The notes under the pieces: generated by a model
Told to the model about the DNA's origin: nothing
Seen by the model: the letters and a program-made list of their open reading frames with translations, nothing else
The model's database searches: none
Shown: one piece after another, positions 1 through 6,292 of the stretch
How the letters are laid out: each line of letters begins with the position of its first letter
Position numbering within the stretch: the stretch's first letter is position 1
From: Tannerella sp.
GTDB taxonomy: Bacteria; Bacteroidota; Bacteroidia; Bacteroidales; Tannerellaceae
Assembly (NCBI GenBank): GCA_031289445.1
Contig: JAITPL010000221.1
Span: 1 to 6,292 of the forward strand
Direction: 5' to 3'
DNA: 6,292 nucleotides
Position numbers and translations under genes: made by a program

Positions 1-25
1 TATCAGTTTTGAAGCGCATGGCTTT

Positions 26-71
26 CCTGTCCGAATTATTTCAAATGAAAGGTTTTGGAAGCCCGGACAGG
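26..71. repeat. Inverted repeat, 8-bp arms with 30-base loop
   Basis: CCTGTCCG at 26-33 is the exact reverse complement of CGGACAGG at 64-71. The arms could extend by TTT/AAA past two unpaired G residues. The loop of 30 bases is long and no T-run follows on either strand, so it is not a typical intrinsic terminator. It lies within the two plus-strand edge-open frames, so it could also be chance structure inside coding sequence. Confidence 0.3.
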
Positions 72-149
72 GGAAATTAAACCGGCTGCCGTATCTGTTT
101 TGACCCTGTTATTTTTGATATATTTATACGAGCGGGAAAAACTGCATTT

Positions 150-287
150 TCAATCCCGAAAGGGGTCTCCAAAAAGATTACCCTCTCTTTTTAATGTGTA
201 GTTGTGCAACAGCCACGAGGACGCTACGCCAAACCGAGGTGGATTCAGTACAACAAGCGCCGTTCCATCATGCTCGTAAAAAATAGC
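150..287 (-). other. Startless 45-codon open stretch, possible gene remnant or repeat
   Basis: Read on the minus strand, the frame runs from just after a TAG (290-288) to a TGA (152-150) without any ATG. The translation looks protein-like: it includes LVVLNPPRFGVAS and WLLHNYTLKREGNLFGDPF. I cannot tie it to a family. The lack of a start, the short length and its position between other repeats suggest a decayed gene end or a translated dispersed repeat rather than a working gene. A chance open frame of this length is also quite possible. Confidence 0.25.
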
Positions 288-314
288 CTAATAATAAAGC
301 GTTGACGAGCCTCC

Positions 315-340
315 TCATTATAAGGCACGAAGCAATCTCA
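315..340. repeat. Degenerate dispersed-repeat-like segment (GCACGAAGCAATCTC core)
   Basis: The stretch TCATTATAAGGCACGAAGCA followed by ATCTCA closely resembles, from memory, a short sequence scattered between genes in many bacterial genomes (TCATTGCGAGG, then CACGAAGCAATCTCA). It differs from that recollection at three positions, which destroy the usual ATTGC/GCAAT end pairing. It lies just downstream of the last stop codon of the operon, a typical site for such repeats. The assignment rests on memory, not on a second copy in this window. Confidence 0.4.
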
Positions 341-347
341 ATTACCC

Positions 348-372
348 ATTCACAATTCACAATTCACAATTC
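348..372. repeat. Heptamer tandem repeat (ATTCACA)x3 plus ATTC
   Basis: Three perfect copies of the 7-base unit ATTCACA (348-354, 355-361, 362-368) are followed by a partial ATTC (369-372). On the minus strand this reads as GAATTGTGAATTGTGAATTGTGAAT, beginning one base after the TGA of the LytM gene. Heptamer repeats of this kind can change copy number by slippage. The repeat is outside the coding sequence, so unit changes would not shift the protein frame. Its function is unknown. Confidence 0.85.
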
Positions 373-373
373 T

Positions 374-1663
374 TCAGTATTCTTTTATCCATGGCTCTGG
401 GTCGAGTTTAGTACGTTCTTTCCAAAGTTGGAAATGCAGTATAGTCTCGTTGCCGTTGGCCGTATCCGTAAATATTTTGCCTACGGCTTGATTGGTAGTG
501 ACCGCATCCCCTGCGTGTACATATACCTGAATTAGATTGCTGTAAACGGTCAGATAGTTGCCATGCCGGACGATGACGCTGTTATTGAAGCCGGGCATCA
601 GAAATACGCGCGTTACCACGCCTTTGAAGATGGCTCTGGCCTCGTTGCCGACGGTCGTTTGTATATCAATGCCGTTATTATTGGTGCGGACGTGCGACAG
701 TTGCTGATGTTGATGATTTCCAAAGAGCGATACTATCTTATGGTTTCCTGCGATAGGGTAGGGCAGTCGTCCCTTGTTACTCGCAAAATCTTTTGACAGA
801 TTCAGTTCGGCTTCCGTCATGACGTAACTGCCTTTAGCCGTAGAGGAAGAAGACGATGCGGGAGCTGTTTTCACATTTTTCTTGTTAGTTGCGGCGGTTG
901 CGGTGGACGAGTTTTTTTCGGAGACCTGAATATCCTCCGTTATGAGAGCATCTATCTGTCTGTTCAGCGCATCGGATTCCTTTATTTTTTGTTGCAGCTG
1001 TTGTTGCAGGTTTTTCTTGCGTTTGTTCAGTTCGTTAACTGTCTTTTTCTGGTCCTGTTCCTCTGTTGTGAGTTTGCGGTTTTCGTCTTCGCGCTCGGCA
1101 AGCAGAGACTGTTTGTTTTTCCGCGATTTTTCAAGTTCACTTTTACGGTTTGCCAACTCGTCCTGCTTTTTAAGTATGCGTGCAGCCTCATTTTTCTGCC
1201 AGTCGGAGTACTCGTGCAGATAACGCATTCGGCGGTAGGTCTGGGTAAAGTTTTCGGCAGAGAGGATTATCATCATTTTATGTTGAGTGGTGCGATATTC
1301 CGATTGTTGATTAGCCATTGATTTCGCATAGTTTTCCTTTGTTGAGGCGAGGTCTTTATCCAGTATTTCAATTTCTTTTGTCATGCCGTCTATTTTACGG
1401 TCGAGAGCCGATATTTCCTGTCCTAGCAGAGTGATGATTTTTGTGCGTGATAATAGTTGTTGTGAAAGCAGATTAAGCCTATTGAGCGAGTTTCGGGCGC
1501 TGGCGTCTGTTTCACTGAGCAGTTGCGAGGTCAGTTCAATCTCCTTAGCAGTCTCCGATCGCTGTTTTTCGAGGTCTTGAACGGCGAGAATATCCGTCTG
1601 CGACTGCGCCGGGAGGCTCATTATCGAGCAGTACAGGAGTATGATATAGAGTAAGAGTTTCAT
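374..1663 (-). CDS. EnvC-like coiled-coil protein with degenerate LytM/M23 domain
   Basis: This 429-residue protein probably acts in the periplasm to switch on peptidoglycan amidases during cell separation, as E. coli EnvC does. Residues 1 to about 20 form a signal peptide (hydrophobic LLLYIILLYCSIMSL, then AQSQ). Residues about 25-245 are heptad-rich coiled coil, 250-280 a Ser/Thr/Ala linker, and 298-429 an M23/LytM domain. The metallopeptidase residues are mostly lost: the HxxxD histidine is Asn329 (Asp333 kept), the histidine of the Y-x-H-L motif is Asn376 (YSNL), and the first histidine of HxH is Ile408 (His410 kept). Enzyme activity is therefore unlikely, while an activator role is plausible by analogy. 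The ATG overlaps the TGA of the upstream DUF4292 gene as ATGA, and no Shine-Dalgarno is seen, so coupled translation is likely. It is the last gene of the run. M23 membership is firm; the amidase-activator role is inferred. Confidence 0.9.
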   Translation of the reverse strand: MKLLLYIILLYCSIMSLPAQSQTDILAVQDLEKQRSETAKEIELTSQLLSETDASARNSLNRLNLLSQQLLSRTKIITLLGQEISALDRKIDGMTKEIEILDKDLASTKENYAKSMANQQSEYRTTQHKMMIILSAENFTQTYRRMRYLHEYSDWQKNEAARILKKQDELANRKSELEKSRKNKQSLLAEREDENRKLTTEEQDQKKTVNELNKRKKNLQQQLQQKIKESDALNRQIDALITEDIQVSEKNSSTATAATNKKNVKTAPASSSSSTAKGSYVMTEAELNLSKDFASNKGRLPYPIAGNHKIVSLFGNHQHQQLSHVRTNNNGIDIQTTVGNEARAIFKGVVTRVFLMPGFNNSVIVRHGNYLTVYSNLIQVYVHAGDAVTTNQAVGKIFTDTANGNETILHFQLWKERTKLDPEPWIKEY

Positions 1664-2496
1664 AGCGATTTAAATAATTGTGAAGCGGTTACATGTTGAT
1701 ACCCTGAAGGAACGGTAAAGTCGGTTTTCACCGGCACGTTAATCTCGGTATGGGTGAAATGCAATGTAGCATTGATACTTGCAGTCTCGTCGATAGTAAC
1801 TTTTACGTTCATCTCGGTCGGAAAACTTTGTCCATCAATGCTGTCGAACTTGTCATAGAGCCAGAGCAGCGAATGTTGTTTGTCTTTGTTTTCAATGCGG
1901 GTAGAAAGCAGTCGTTCGTTGATGTCGGCAATGAAACTGTAGTCCAAATCAATGTCGTCGTGAACAGAATAGACGGCGGTACGCGAGTTTGCAACGGCAG
2001 TGAAACGCTTGTAGCTGTTGGCGGTAGCGTGGTTGCTGCCGGGCAGGAAGATGCGATTGGTAAGTAGCGCCTGAAGGTTTTGCAGCGTGAAATCCAGTCG
2101 TGTTTCGCCTTTCAAATGTTCGTAGCTGTCGGTCATATAGCGTCTGTTTATCCGGTCGAGAACAGAGACGCTGTCGGCAGTCATCAGGATACGAAATGCC
2201 TCTATACCTAAAAAAAGTTGAACGGAAAGGAGCACTTGCTCGTCGGCAATCATTTTGATTTGAGCCTTCGTGCTGAGTGATTTCTCGCCCGCCTTGTAGT
2301 CGAATTTTAATTGAGCTGATAAAGTGCTGAATTTAAGAGAGTTATTCAGTACGGATACAAATAGCGCTTCCTCCGATTTCACGATTGCGGTTTCGGTTTC
2401 GGCCCCGGTTGCGAGTCCGCTTTTGGCCGTCTTGCAGGTTGTAAGCAAAACGATGCACAGCACGGCGCAAACTACTATCCAACACTTATGTCTCAT
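1660..2496 (-). CDS. DUF4292 family putative lipoprotein
   Basis: A 278-residue protein with a short charged N-terminus (MRHK), a hydrophobic core (residues 6-18) and LTTC ending at Cys21. This looks like a lipobox with Thr in place of the usual Gly/Ala/Ser before Cys, so lipidation is likely but not certain. The segment around residues 97-120, with GIEAFRILMTADSV and then DRINRRYM, matches what I recall of DUF4292, a Bacteroidota family of unknown function. The alternating strand pattern afterwards would suit a LolA/LolB-like half-barrel, but that fold is inference. The ATG lies 11 bases inside the end of the TPR gene and the stop overlaps the LytM start by 4 bases, so it is tightly embedded in the operon. 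No Shine-Dalgarno precedes the start. A role with its neighbours in the envelope is likely; the molecular function is unknown. Confidence 0.82.
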   Translation of the reverse strand: MRHKCWIVVCAVLCIVLLTTCKTAKSGLATGAETETAIVKSEEALFVSVLNNSLKFSTLSAQLKFDYKAGEKSLSTKAQIKMIADEQVLLSVQLFLGIEAFRILMTADSVSVLDRINRRYMTDSYEHLKGETRLDFTLQNLQALLTNRIFLPGSNHATANSYKRFTAVANSRTAVYSVHDDIDLDYSFIADINERLLSTRIENKDKQHSLLWLYDKFDSIDGQSFPTEMNVKVTIDETASINATLHFTHTEINVPVKTDFTVPSGYQHVTASQLFKSL

Positions 2497-4270
2497 TTGC
2501 TGTTTCGTTCGTATTGTTCAACAATTCGTCTTCGCTCTCTTCGTAGTAAATTTTTTCCTCGATTTTCTTGTCTAGGGTCTCGCTTTTTTTGCCTGCTTCT
2601 TTAGCTCTAATCCATTGGCTGACAGCTTTCTCCTTATCTCCTGCAAGAAAGAGTATATCGCCGTAATGGTCGAACAGTTCAGCGCTTTTTGTAAGGTCTT
2701 TGGATATGGCCTGTTCGATATATATTTTTGCCAGGGTATAATTTCCGCGAACGAAGAAAACCCAAGCGTAAGTATCTATATATGTGGCGTTTTCAGGCTC
2801 TACTTTTACGCAGATGGCGCTCATGCGTTCGGCTTTCGCGAGGTCGCGTTTAAGCAGTGAGAGATAGTAGGCATAATTATTCAGTACGAGGATATTCCTG
2901 TCGTTATGTTTGAGAGCTTCTTCGTAGGCCTCAAAAGCCTTGTCAACGTCTTTCAGTCTGAAATAGTTATCGCCTTTCTGACCGTATAATTCCGAGACAA
3001 GAAGCGGGTTTTCAGCGGGTACCATCGGTATGGCGACCGACAGTATTTCGATAGCCTTGTGATAATCGCCTTTCTGAGAACATGCTATTGCGCGAAAAAA
3101 ATAAAACTCTATAGTTTCGGGGAAGATACTTTGCGCTTTTTCGCAGATGCGCATTACTTCGTCCATATCTCCGGTCTGAATCGAGATGCGCACAAAAGAT
3201 ATCCATGCGTTAAGGTTTTCAGGCTCGCTTTCGGTTATCAGTTTATATTGGAAGCGAGCCTCGTCGGTTTTGCCCTGTGTAGCAAGAAATTCGCCAAAAG
3301 CAAGTTTGAGCCGCGTCTCGTCGGGATGCTGTTCGAGTAGAGTCTGAAAAAGCGTGTTAGCGCTTTCGATGTCCTGCGACGAGCGTTGCAGCTGAACAAT
3401 GAAACGTGCAAGTATATTCAGTTTCGTGTTGACGTCAAGCCGCTGGTTAACAAGCGCTTTATTGATTTCTACCTTGGATGAATCCCTCAGTCCCTTCTTT
3501 TCGAAATAGTTAGCCATCGAGACCGGATAGTAGGGCGACTGAGGGTCTATTTCGTAGGCTTTACGGTAGTAAATCAGAGCTTTGTCGTCGTTGTTTTGTT
3601 TCAGGTAGCTGTCGCCGATTATTATCGGGTAGCGTGATTCCATCGGGAATTTGTCGGCCAGTTTTTCAAGTTCCCTGAACGCCTCGTCGGGTTGTTGCAA
3701 CGACATGTAGAGTCGAAATTTTTCCATCGAGATAGCATCCAGCATACCCATAACATTTTCGAGAGCGTCATAAGTTTCGATAGCCTTGCCTATCTCTCCC
3801 ATGCGGGTGTATGATTCGGCCAGATAGCCGTGTAATTCAGCCTTTTCGGGTGATGCTTTCACAAGTACCTCATACTCGTCGGCAGCCTCGCCAAACATTC
3901 CAGTCTCGAAAAGCAGGGTAGCGAGGATACTGTGATATTCCTGATTGTCAGGAGCATACGAGATACATTTCTTCATCAGCCTCACTGCCGTTTCGGGCTG
4001 GTTGAGCTGAATATAGAACGAAGACAGTTCGTAGAGGGCAGCCGAGGAGGTCGAATCAATCTCAAGGCAGTGCTTGAACATATCGAGGGCGGCGTCATAC
4101 TTTTCCGAATTATCCAATCTGATACCCTCGTAAAAGAAATAGTCGAATTTGCGCTGTTCCGACCGGCTAAGCCGTTGTTTGACGCCATCTTCGGCGCGGA
4201 CGCAGTGAATAGTCAGCATCATGCCGATCATACACTTGAAAATGAGTTTATATACTGTCTTTTGTGTCAT
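2486..4270 (-). CDS. Exported tetratricopeptide-repeat (TPR) protein
   Basis: A 594-residue protein that is almost entirely TPR helical pairs, from about residue 42 to 562 (roughly 14 units). Clear examples are at 42-75 (YDAALDMFKHCLEID), 110-143, 213-246 (DKALIYYRKAYEIDP), 424-457 (KAFEAYEEAL) and 461-562. The last block includes NNYAYYLS, then IDTYAWVFFVRGNYTLA and HYGDILFLAGDKEKAV, a C-terminal signature shared by many secreted TPR proteins. Such arrays bind other proteins; no enzyme domain is present. I chose the ATG at 4270: it begins a good signal peptide (MTQKTVYKLIFK, hydrophobic stretch, cleavage near VRA/ED at 26) and lies 4 bases after the dut stop. A longer frame from TTG at 4327 would overlap dut by 53 bases and bury the signal. 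The C-terminal tail is acidic and Asn/Glu/Thr-rich. A periplasmic scaffold role is inferred; its partner is unknown. Confidence 0.88.
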   Translation of the reverse strand: MTQKTVYKLIFKCMIGMMLTIHCVRAEDGVKQRLSRSEQRKFDYFFYEGIRLDNSEKYDAALDMFKHCLEIDSTSSAALYELSSFYIQLNQPETAVRLMKKCISYAPDNQEYHSILATLLFETGMFGEAADEYEVLVKASPEKAELHGYLAESYTRMGEIGKAIETYDALENVMGMLDAISMEKFRLYMSLQQPDEAFRELEKLADKFPMESRYPIIIGDSYLKQNNDDKALIYYRKAYEIDPQSPYYPVSMANYFEKKGLRDSSKVEINKALVNQRLDVNTKLNILARFIVQLQRSSQDIESANTLFQTLLEQHPDETRLKLAFGEFLATQGKTDEARFQYKLITESEPENLNAWISFVRISIQTGDMDEVMRICEKAQSIFPETIEFYFFRAIACSQKGDYHKAIEILSVAIPMVPAENPLLVSELYGQKGDNYFRLKDVDKAFEAYEEALKHNDRNILVLNNYAYYLSLLKRDLAKAERMSAICVKVEPENATYIDTYAWVFFVRGNYTLAKIYIEQAISKDLTKSAELFDHYGDILFLAGDKEKAVSQWIRAKEAGKKSETLDKKIEEKIYYEESEDELLNNTNETANET

Positions 4271-4274
4271 CGTT

Positions 4275-4709
4275 TTAATTTTTTCCTGTATGTCCGAAGC
4301 CTCCTGCTCCCCGTTCGGTCGTGTCAAGCTGTTCTTCGGGCTGCCATTCGACCTGCGAAAAGGATGCTATAATCATCTGACAAATCCGTTCTCCATCATT
4401 GATTATAAATGGTTCGGAGGAAAGATTGACGAGAATAATGCCTATTTCGCCGCGATAGTCGGCGTCGATAGTGCCAGGTGTGTTCAGCAGCGTGACGCCG
4501 TGCTTGATAGCAAGTCCGCTGCGTGGCCGCATCTGCGCTTCAAAGCCTTCGGGCAAGGCGATGAACAGCCCTGTTGGAATCAGTTTGCGCTCAAGCGGAT
4601 TGAGCGTTACCGGCTCTTCGAGGTTTGCGCGAATATCCATTCCTGCTGAGGCGGGGGTAGCATATCGAGGTAAGGGATGATGCGACTTGTTTACTATTTT
4701 GACCTTCAT
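4275..4709 (-). CDS. dut: Deoxyuridine 5'-triphosphate nucleotidohydrolase (dUTPase)
   Basis: This cytoplasmic enzyme splits dUTP to dUMP and pyrophosphate, keeping uracil out of DNA and supplying dUMP for thymidylate synthesis. At 144 residues it has the normal length of the homotrimeric family. All five motifs are intact: I AGMDIRA (22-28), [13 protein letters not shown] (62-72), [18 protein letters not shown] (76-90) with the expected catalytic Asp82 and uracil-stacking Tyr85, [11 protein letters not shown] (106-114), and [11 protein letters not shown] (133-142), the phosphate-binding arm. I start at ATG 4709 rather than GTG 4715 because the GTG falls inside the AGGTG ribosome-binding sequence. 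It lies 17 bases after the kelch gene and 4 bases before the TPR gene. The identity is secure; the link to envelope genes appears to be operon position only. Confidence 0.98.
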   Translation of the reverse strand: MKVKIVNKSHHPLPRYATPASAGMDIRANLEEPVTLNPLERKLIPTGLFIALPEGFEAQMRPRSGLAIKHGVTLLNTPGTIDADYRGEIGIILVNLSSEPFIINDGERICQMIIASFSQVEWQPEEQLDTTERGAGGFGHTGKN

Positions 4710-4712
4710 AAT

Positions 4713-4718
4713 CACCTG
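4713..4718 (-). promoter_or_regulatory. Shine-Dalgarno-like site deciding the dut start
   Basis: On the minus strand the sequence CAGGTG, then ATT, precedes the ATG at 4709. This is the clearest ribosome-binding match in the window; the other complete genes have AT-rich leaders or only a distant AGGA. The alternative GTG at 4715-4713 is part of this element, which argues against its use as the start. Confidence 0.5.
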
Positions 4719-4726
4719 TTAATTAG

Positions 4727-6292
4727 TTAGTTGTCCCACGACGGCTCATATTTGTAGAATGCGTTTGACCCGCATATACCGATATAGATTACTCCGCCGA
4801 TTTCGTACATGCCATAAATACCGGTGAGTTCGGGGAGGCGGGATTTTTTTGTCCAGATGTCCGTAATTACATTGTATTCAAGAATATAGAAGTCTTCGTC
4901 AACCATATAGATGGAGTGTGTAGCGTTGGAAGCTACTCCGGCAAGTATGCCGTCTGTGTAAATCGTACAAGTAGTTTTAAGCGTCCAGTCTATCGTATCG
5001 TTAAGCTGGTCGATGCCTGTCCAAATCTGGCCGTTGCAAACATCCGCATCGTCTTTACCCATACCGACGTAGGCTACGCCGTCGATATATGCGGCTATTC
5101 CGCCATACTGTTTGGCGGGGAAATCATTCAGCTTGTGCCATTCTTTAATGTCATGATAAAATTTCCACGCATCGCTTTTGACCGTATCCGTATCCGTGTT
5201 GTTCTTGCCGCCGAACAGGTAGAAACCGTTACTGTAGTTGAATCCGACTGAATTATACAGGGTATCTATTCGCAGGGTATCGCCCAGGGCGTCAGTCTTT
5301 ATTTCCCAGTCATTATTGGTTGCATTATAGTAGTAGAGGTCGGAAAGGCCTGTGCCGTCAAAATCGACCCCGCCATAGGCATAGAAACCGTTACCGAAGC
5401 CGATAGCCGTTTGCCATTTAGCTCCCTTGTCGGGCGTGCTCCCTTTGAAATCCTTGCGCCGTTCCCATTTGTCGGAGCTTACCGAGTAAGCCCACAGTTC
5501 GTCGGTATAGTTAGCCCCAAGGTCTCCACAGAGCAGGAAGAGCGTACTTCCGTTGGTTGTCATGGTGTAGGACGTCGAGTTAGGCAGTCGTGGAGCATCG
5601 GGGAAGGGCGCCAGCAGCGTGAATGCGGACGGTGTAGTAAACTGTTCCGTATTTCCGTATGCCGTACCGTTTGAATTGGTAGCATAAGCGCGTACATAAT
5701 AAGTAGTTCCGCCGACAAGTCCGTTTAAAGAGCCGGTGAAAACGCCGCTTGCGCCGACTGTGAGGGGCAATACATGATCCGAAAGTATAGGCAAATGATT
5801 GGTTGTTGACCAGCAGATGCCGGAGGCTGTAACTGCGGTCATGCCTTGATTGATGACAATGCCCTTGACTGTGGCGCTTCCGTTCTGAATATTGGTAACG
5901 CTTTCGGTACTGACGGTAGGCACGTCGGTCTTGGTGTAGAACGAGAGGATGTTGCCGAAGACAGTGTCGGTTTGCCTCAGATTGCTTATTACATACGGAC
6001 GCGCAAAATATTCCTGTTGAGCGACAAGGCCGGATATCTTCTTTTCGAATGTTCCTGTGCCTGTGCCGCACTTGATAACGGTATCGCTTGGGATTGACGA
6101 CCAGCAATAGAAGCCTCTTTCAATGATTCCGACCGTTTCATCGTCATTGTTTGAGGCTGAAGAAATCAGGGTTACATCCGTGTATCCCAAATCCTTGATA
6201 TTTATTGCTCCTACAAGTGGCAGGCCATCCCTTGTAAATAATGAATCTATCCCGCCGATAAATGTGCCGTAAGTATTTGTAACATAGGCTTG
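4727..6292 (-). CDS. Partial surface-type protein: fibronectin-III-like modules plus kelch propeller
   Basis: The reading frame stays open to the right edge, so the N-terminus, any signal peptide and the true start are missing; 521 residues are visible. In-frame TTG at 6190 is not a convincing start because module sequence (QAYVTNTYGTF) continues upstream of it. Residues 1-20 end one fibronectin-III-like module, about 33-121 form a second (YFARPYVISN), and 124-220 a third (GICWSTT, then YYVRAYATNSNGTAYG), a style common in secreted Bacteroidota proteins. Residues about 229-521 carry six kelch-like repeats about 50 residues apart, at LFLLCGD (250-256), GFYAYGG, GFYLFGG, VAYVGMG, SIYMVDE and VIYIGICG, most followed by an aromatic ...D/E/KW motif. 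The later repeats lose the Gly-Gly pair. The chain stops right after the last repeat (KYEPSWDN) with no C-terminal sorting domain. It is probably exported, binding proteins or glycans; the ligand is unknown. Confidence 0.85.
   Translation of the reverse strand, partial: QAYVTNTYGTFIGGIDSLFTRDGLPLVGAINIKDLGYTDVTLISSASNNDDETVGIIERGFYCWSSIPSDTVIKCGTGTGTFEKKISGLVAQQEYFARPYVISNLRQTDTVFGNILSFYTKTDVPTVSTESVTNIQNGSATVKGIVINQGMTAVTASGICWSTTNHLPILSDHVLPLTVGASGVFTGSLNGLVGGTTYYVRAYATNSNGTAYGNTEQFTTPSAFTLLAPFPDAPRLPNSTSYTMTTNGSTLFLLCGDLGANYTDELWAYSVSSDKWERRKDFKGSTPDKGAKWQTAIGFGNGFYAYGGVDFDGTGLSDLYYYNATNNDWEIKTDALGDTLRIDTLYNSVGFNYSNGFYLFGGKNNTDTDTVKSDAWKFYHDIKEWHKLNDFPAKQYGGIAAYIDGVAYVGMGKDDADVCNGQIWTGIDQLNDTIDWTLKTTCTIYTDGILAGVASNATHSIYMVDEDFYILEYNVITDIWTKKSRLPELTGIYGMYEIGGVIYIGICGSNAFYKYEPSWDN

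Larger units (their letters stand above)
1..373. other. Repeat-bearing region downstream of the operon, no confident gene
   Basis: This is the only stretch over 300 bases without a supported gene. It holds the heptamer tandem repeat, a dispersed-repeat-like segment, a startless 45-codon open stretch and a small inverted repeat, each listed separately. Two short plus-strand frames are open from the left edge: one ends with TGA at 101-103 (33 codons, ending NRLPYLF) and one ends with TAA at 78-80. Either could be the tail of a convergent gene, but openings this short are expected by chance and I recognise neither. On the minus strand an ATG at 19-17 preceded by AGGAAAGCC could start a next gene, but only six codons are visible. 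Confidence 0.6.

Noticed and set aside
110..117. TATTTTTG, matching the Bacteroidota -7 promoter box TAnnTTTG on the plus strand
   Set aside because: No TTG at the proper -33 distance (CTG at 86-88 is the nearest) and no plus-strand gene follows.
155..165. CCC-GAAA-GGG mini-hairpin
   Set aside because: Three base pairs; too short to support a terminator or RNA element without more context.
306..329. Dyad that could be a terminator for the operon (GCCTT/GAGGC on the minus strand)
   Set aside because: The stem is only about five pairs with a wobble, and the nearest T-run (283-278) is more than 20 bases away. It also coincides with the dispersed-repeat-like segment.
942..1321. Plus-strand open frames rich in Phe, Ser, Cys and Leu opposite the coiled coil
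   Set aside because: They are mirror images of Glu/Lys/Gln/Arg-rich coiled-coil codons of the LytM gene, with no domain pattern and no ribosome-binding site.
3932..4649. Plus-strand open frames of 140-150 codons opposite the TPR and dut genes
   Set aside because: The minus strand encodes clear dut and TPR motifs over the same bases; the plus-strand translations show no recognisable features.
5180..5199. Short CCGTAT repetition within the kelch gene
   Set aside because: It encodes a Thr-Asp run in a loop between kelch repeats; only two units, so it is not a meaningful repeat array.
5580..6107. 175-codon minus-strand frame overlapping the kelch gene
   Set aside because: Its Arg/His/Tyr/Cys-rich translation is typical of an out-of-frame reading; the overlapping frame carries the fibronectin-III-like modules.

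Overview
This window looks like a piece of a Bacteroidales (phylum Bacteroidota) chromosome. Three things point there: a same-strand run of dut, a TPR protein, a DUF4292 lipoprotein and an EnvC-type LytM protein; the fibronectin-III-like modules with the 'YYVRAYATNSNGTAYG' signature; and the near absence of Shine-Dalgarno sequences. No rRNA or marker gene is present, so the family or genus cannot be named.

All five protein genes lie on the minus strand and fill the window from 6292 down to 374 with almost no gaps. Read in transcription order they are: (1) a partial surface-type protein with fibronectin-III-like modules followed by a six-repeat kelch propeller, its N-terminus beyond the right edge; (2) after 17 bases, dut (dUTPase); (3) after 4 bases, an exported TPR protein; (4) overlapping by 11 bases, a DUF4292 putative lipoprotein; (5) overlapping by 4 bases (ATGA), an EnvC-like coiled-coil/LytM protein whose catalytic site is degenerate. 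The spacing suggests one transcript at least from dut to the LytM gene, with translational coupling at the last two junctions. No promoter is visible inside the run.

Functionally, dut provides nucleotide-pool hygiene. The three genes after it all encode proteins with export signals (periplasmic TPR scaffold, putative lipoprotein, probable amidase activator) and could form a cell-envelope or cell-separation module. That joint role is inference from order and domain content.

The left 373 bases hold no confident gene. They contain a heptamer tandem repeat one base beyond the last stop codon, a degenerate copy of what looks like a widespread 'GCACGAAGCAATCTC' dispersed repeat, a 45-codon minus-strand open stretch without a start codon that may be a gene remnant or repeat, and a small inverted repeat. 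I found no CRISPR array, tRNA, rRNA, complete transposon or clearly novel multi-gene system. The most notable points are the inactive-looking LytM site, the start-codon corrections, and the repeat-rich end of the operon.
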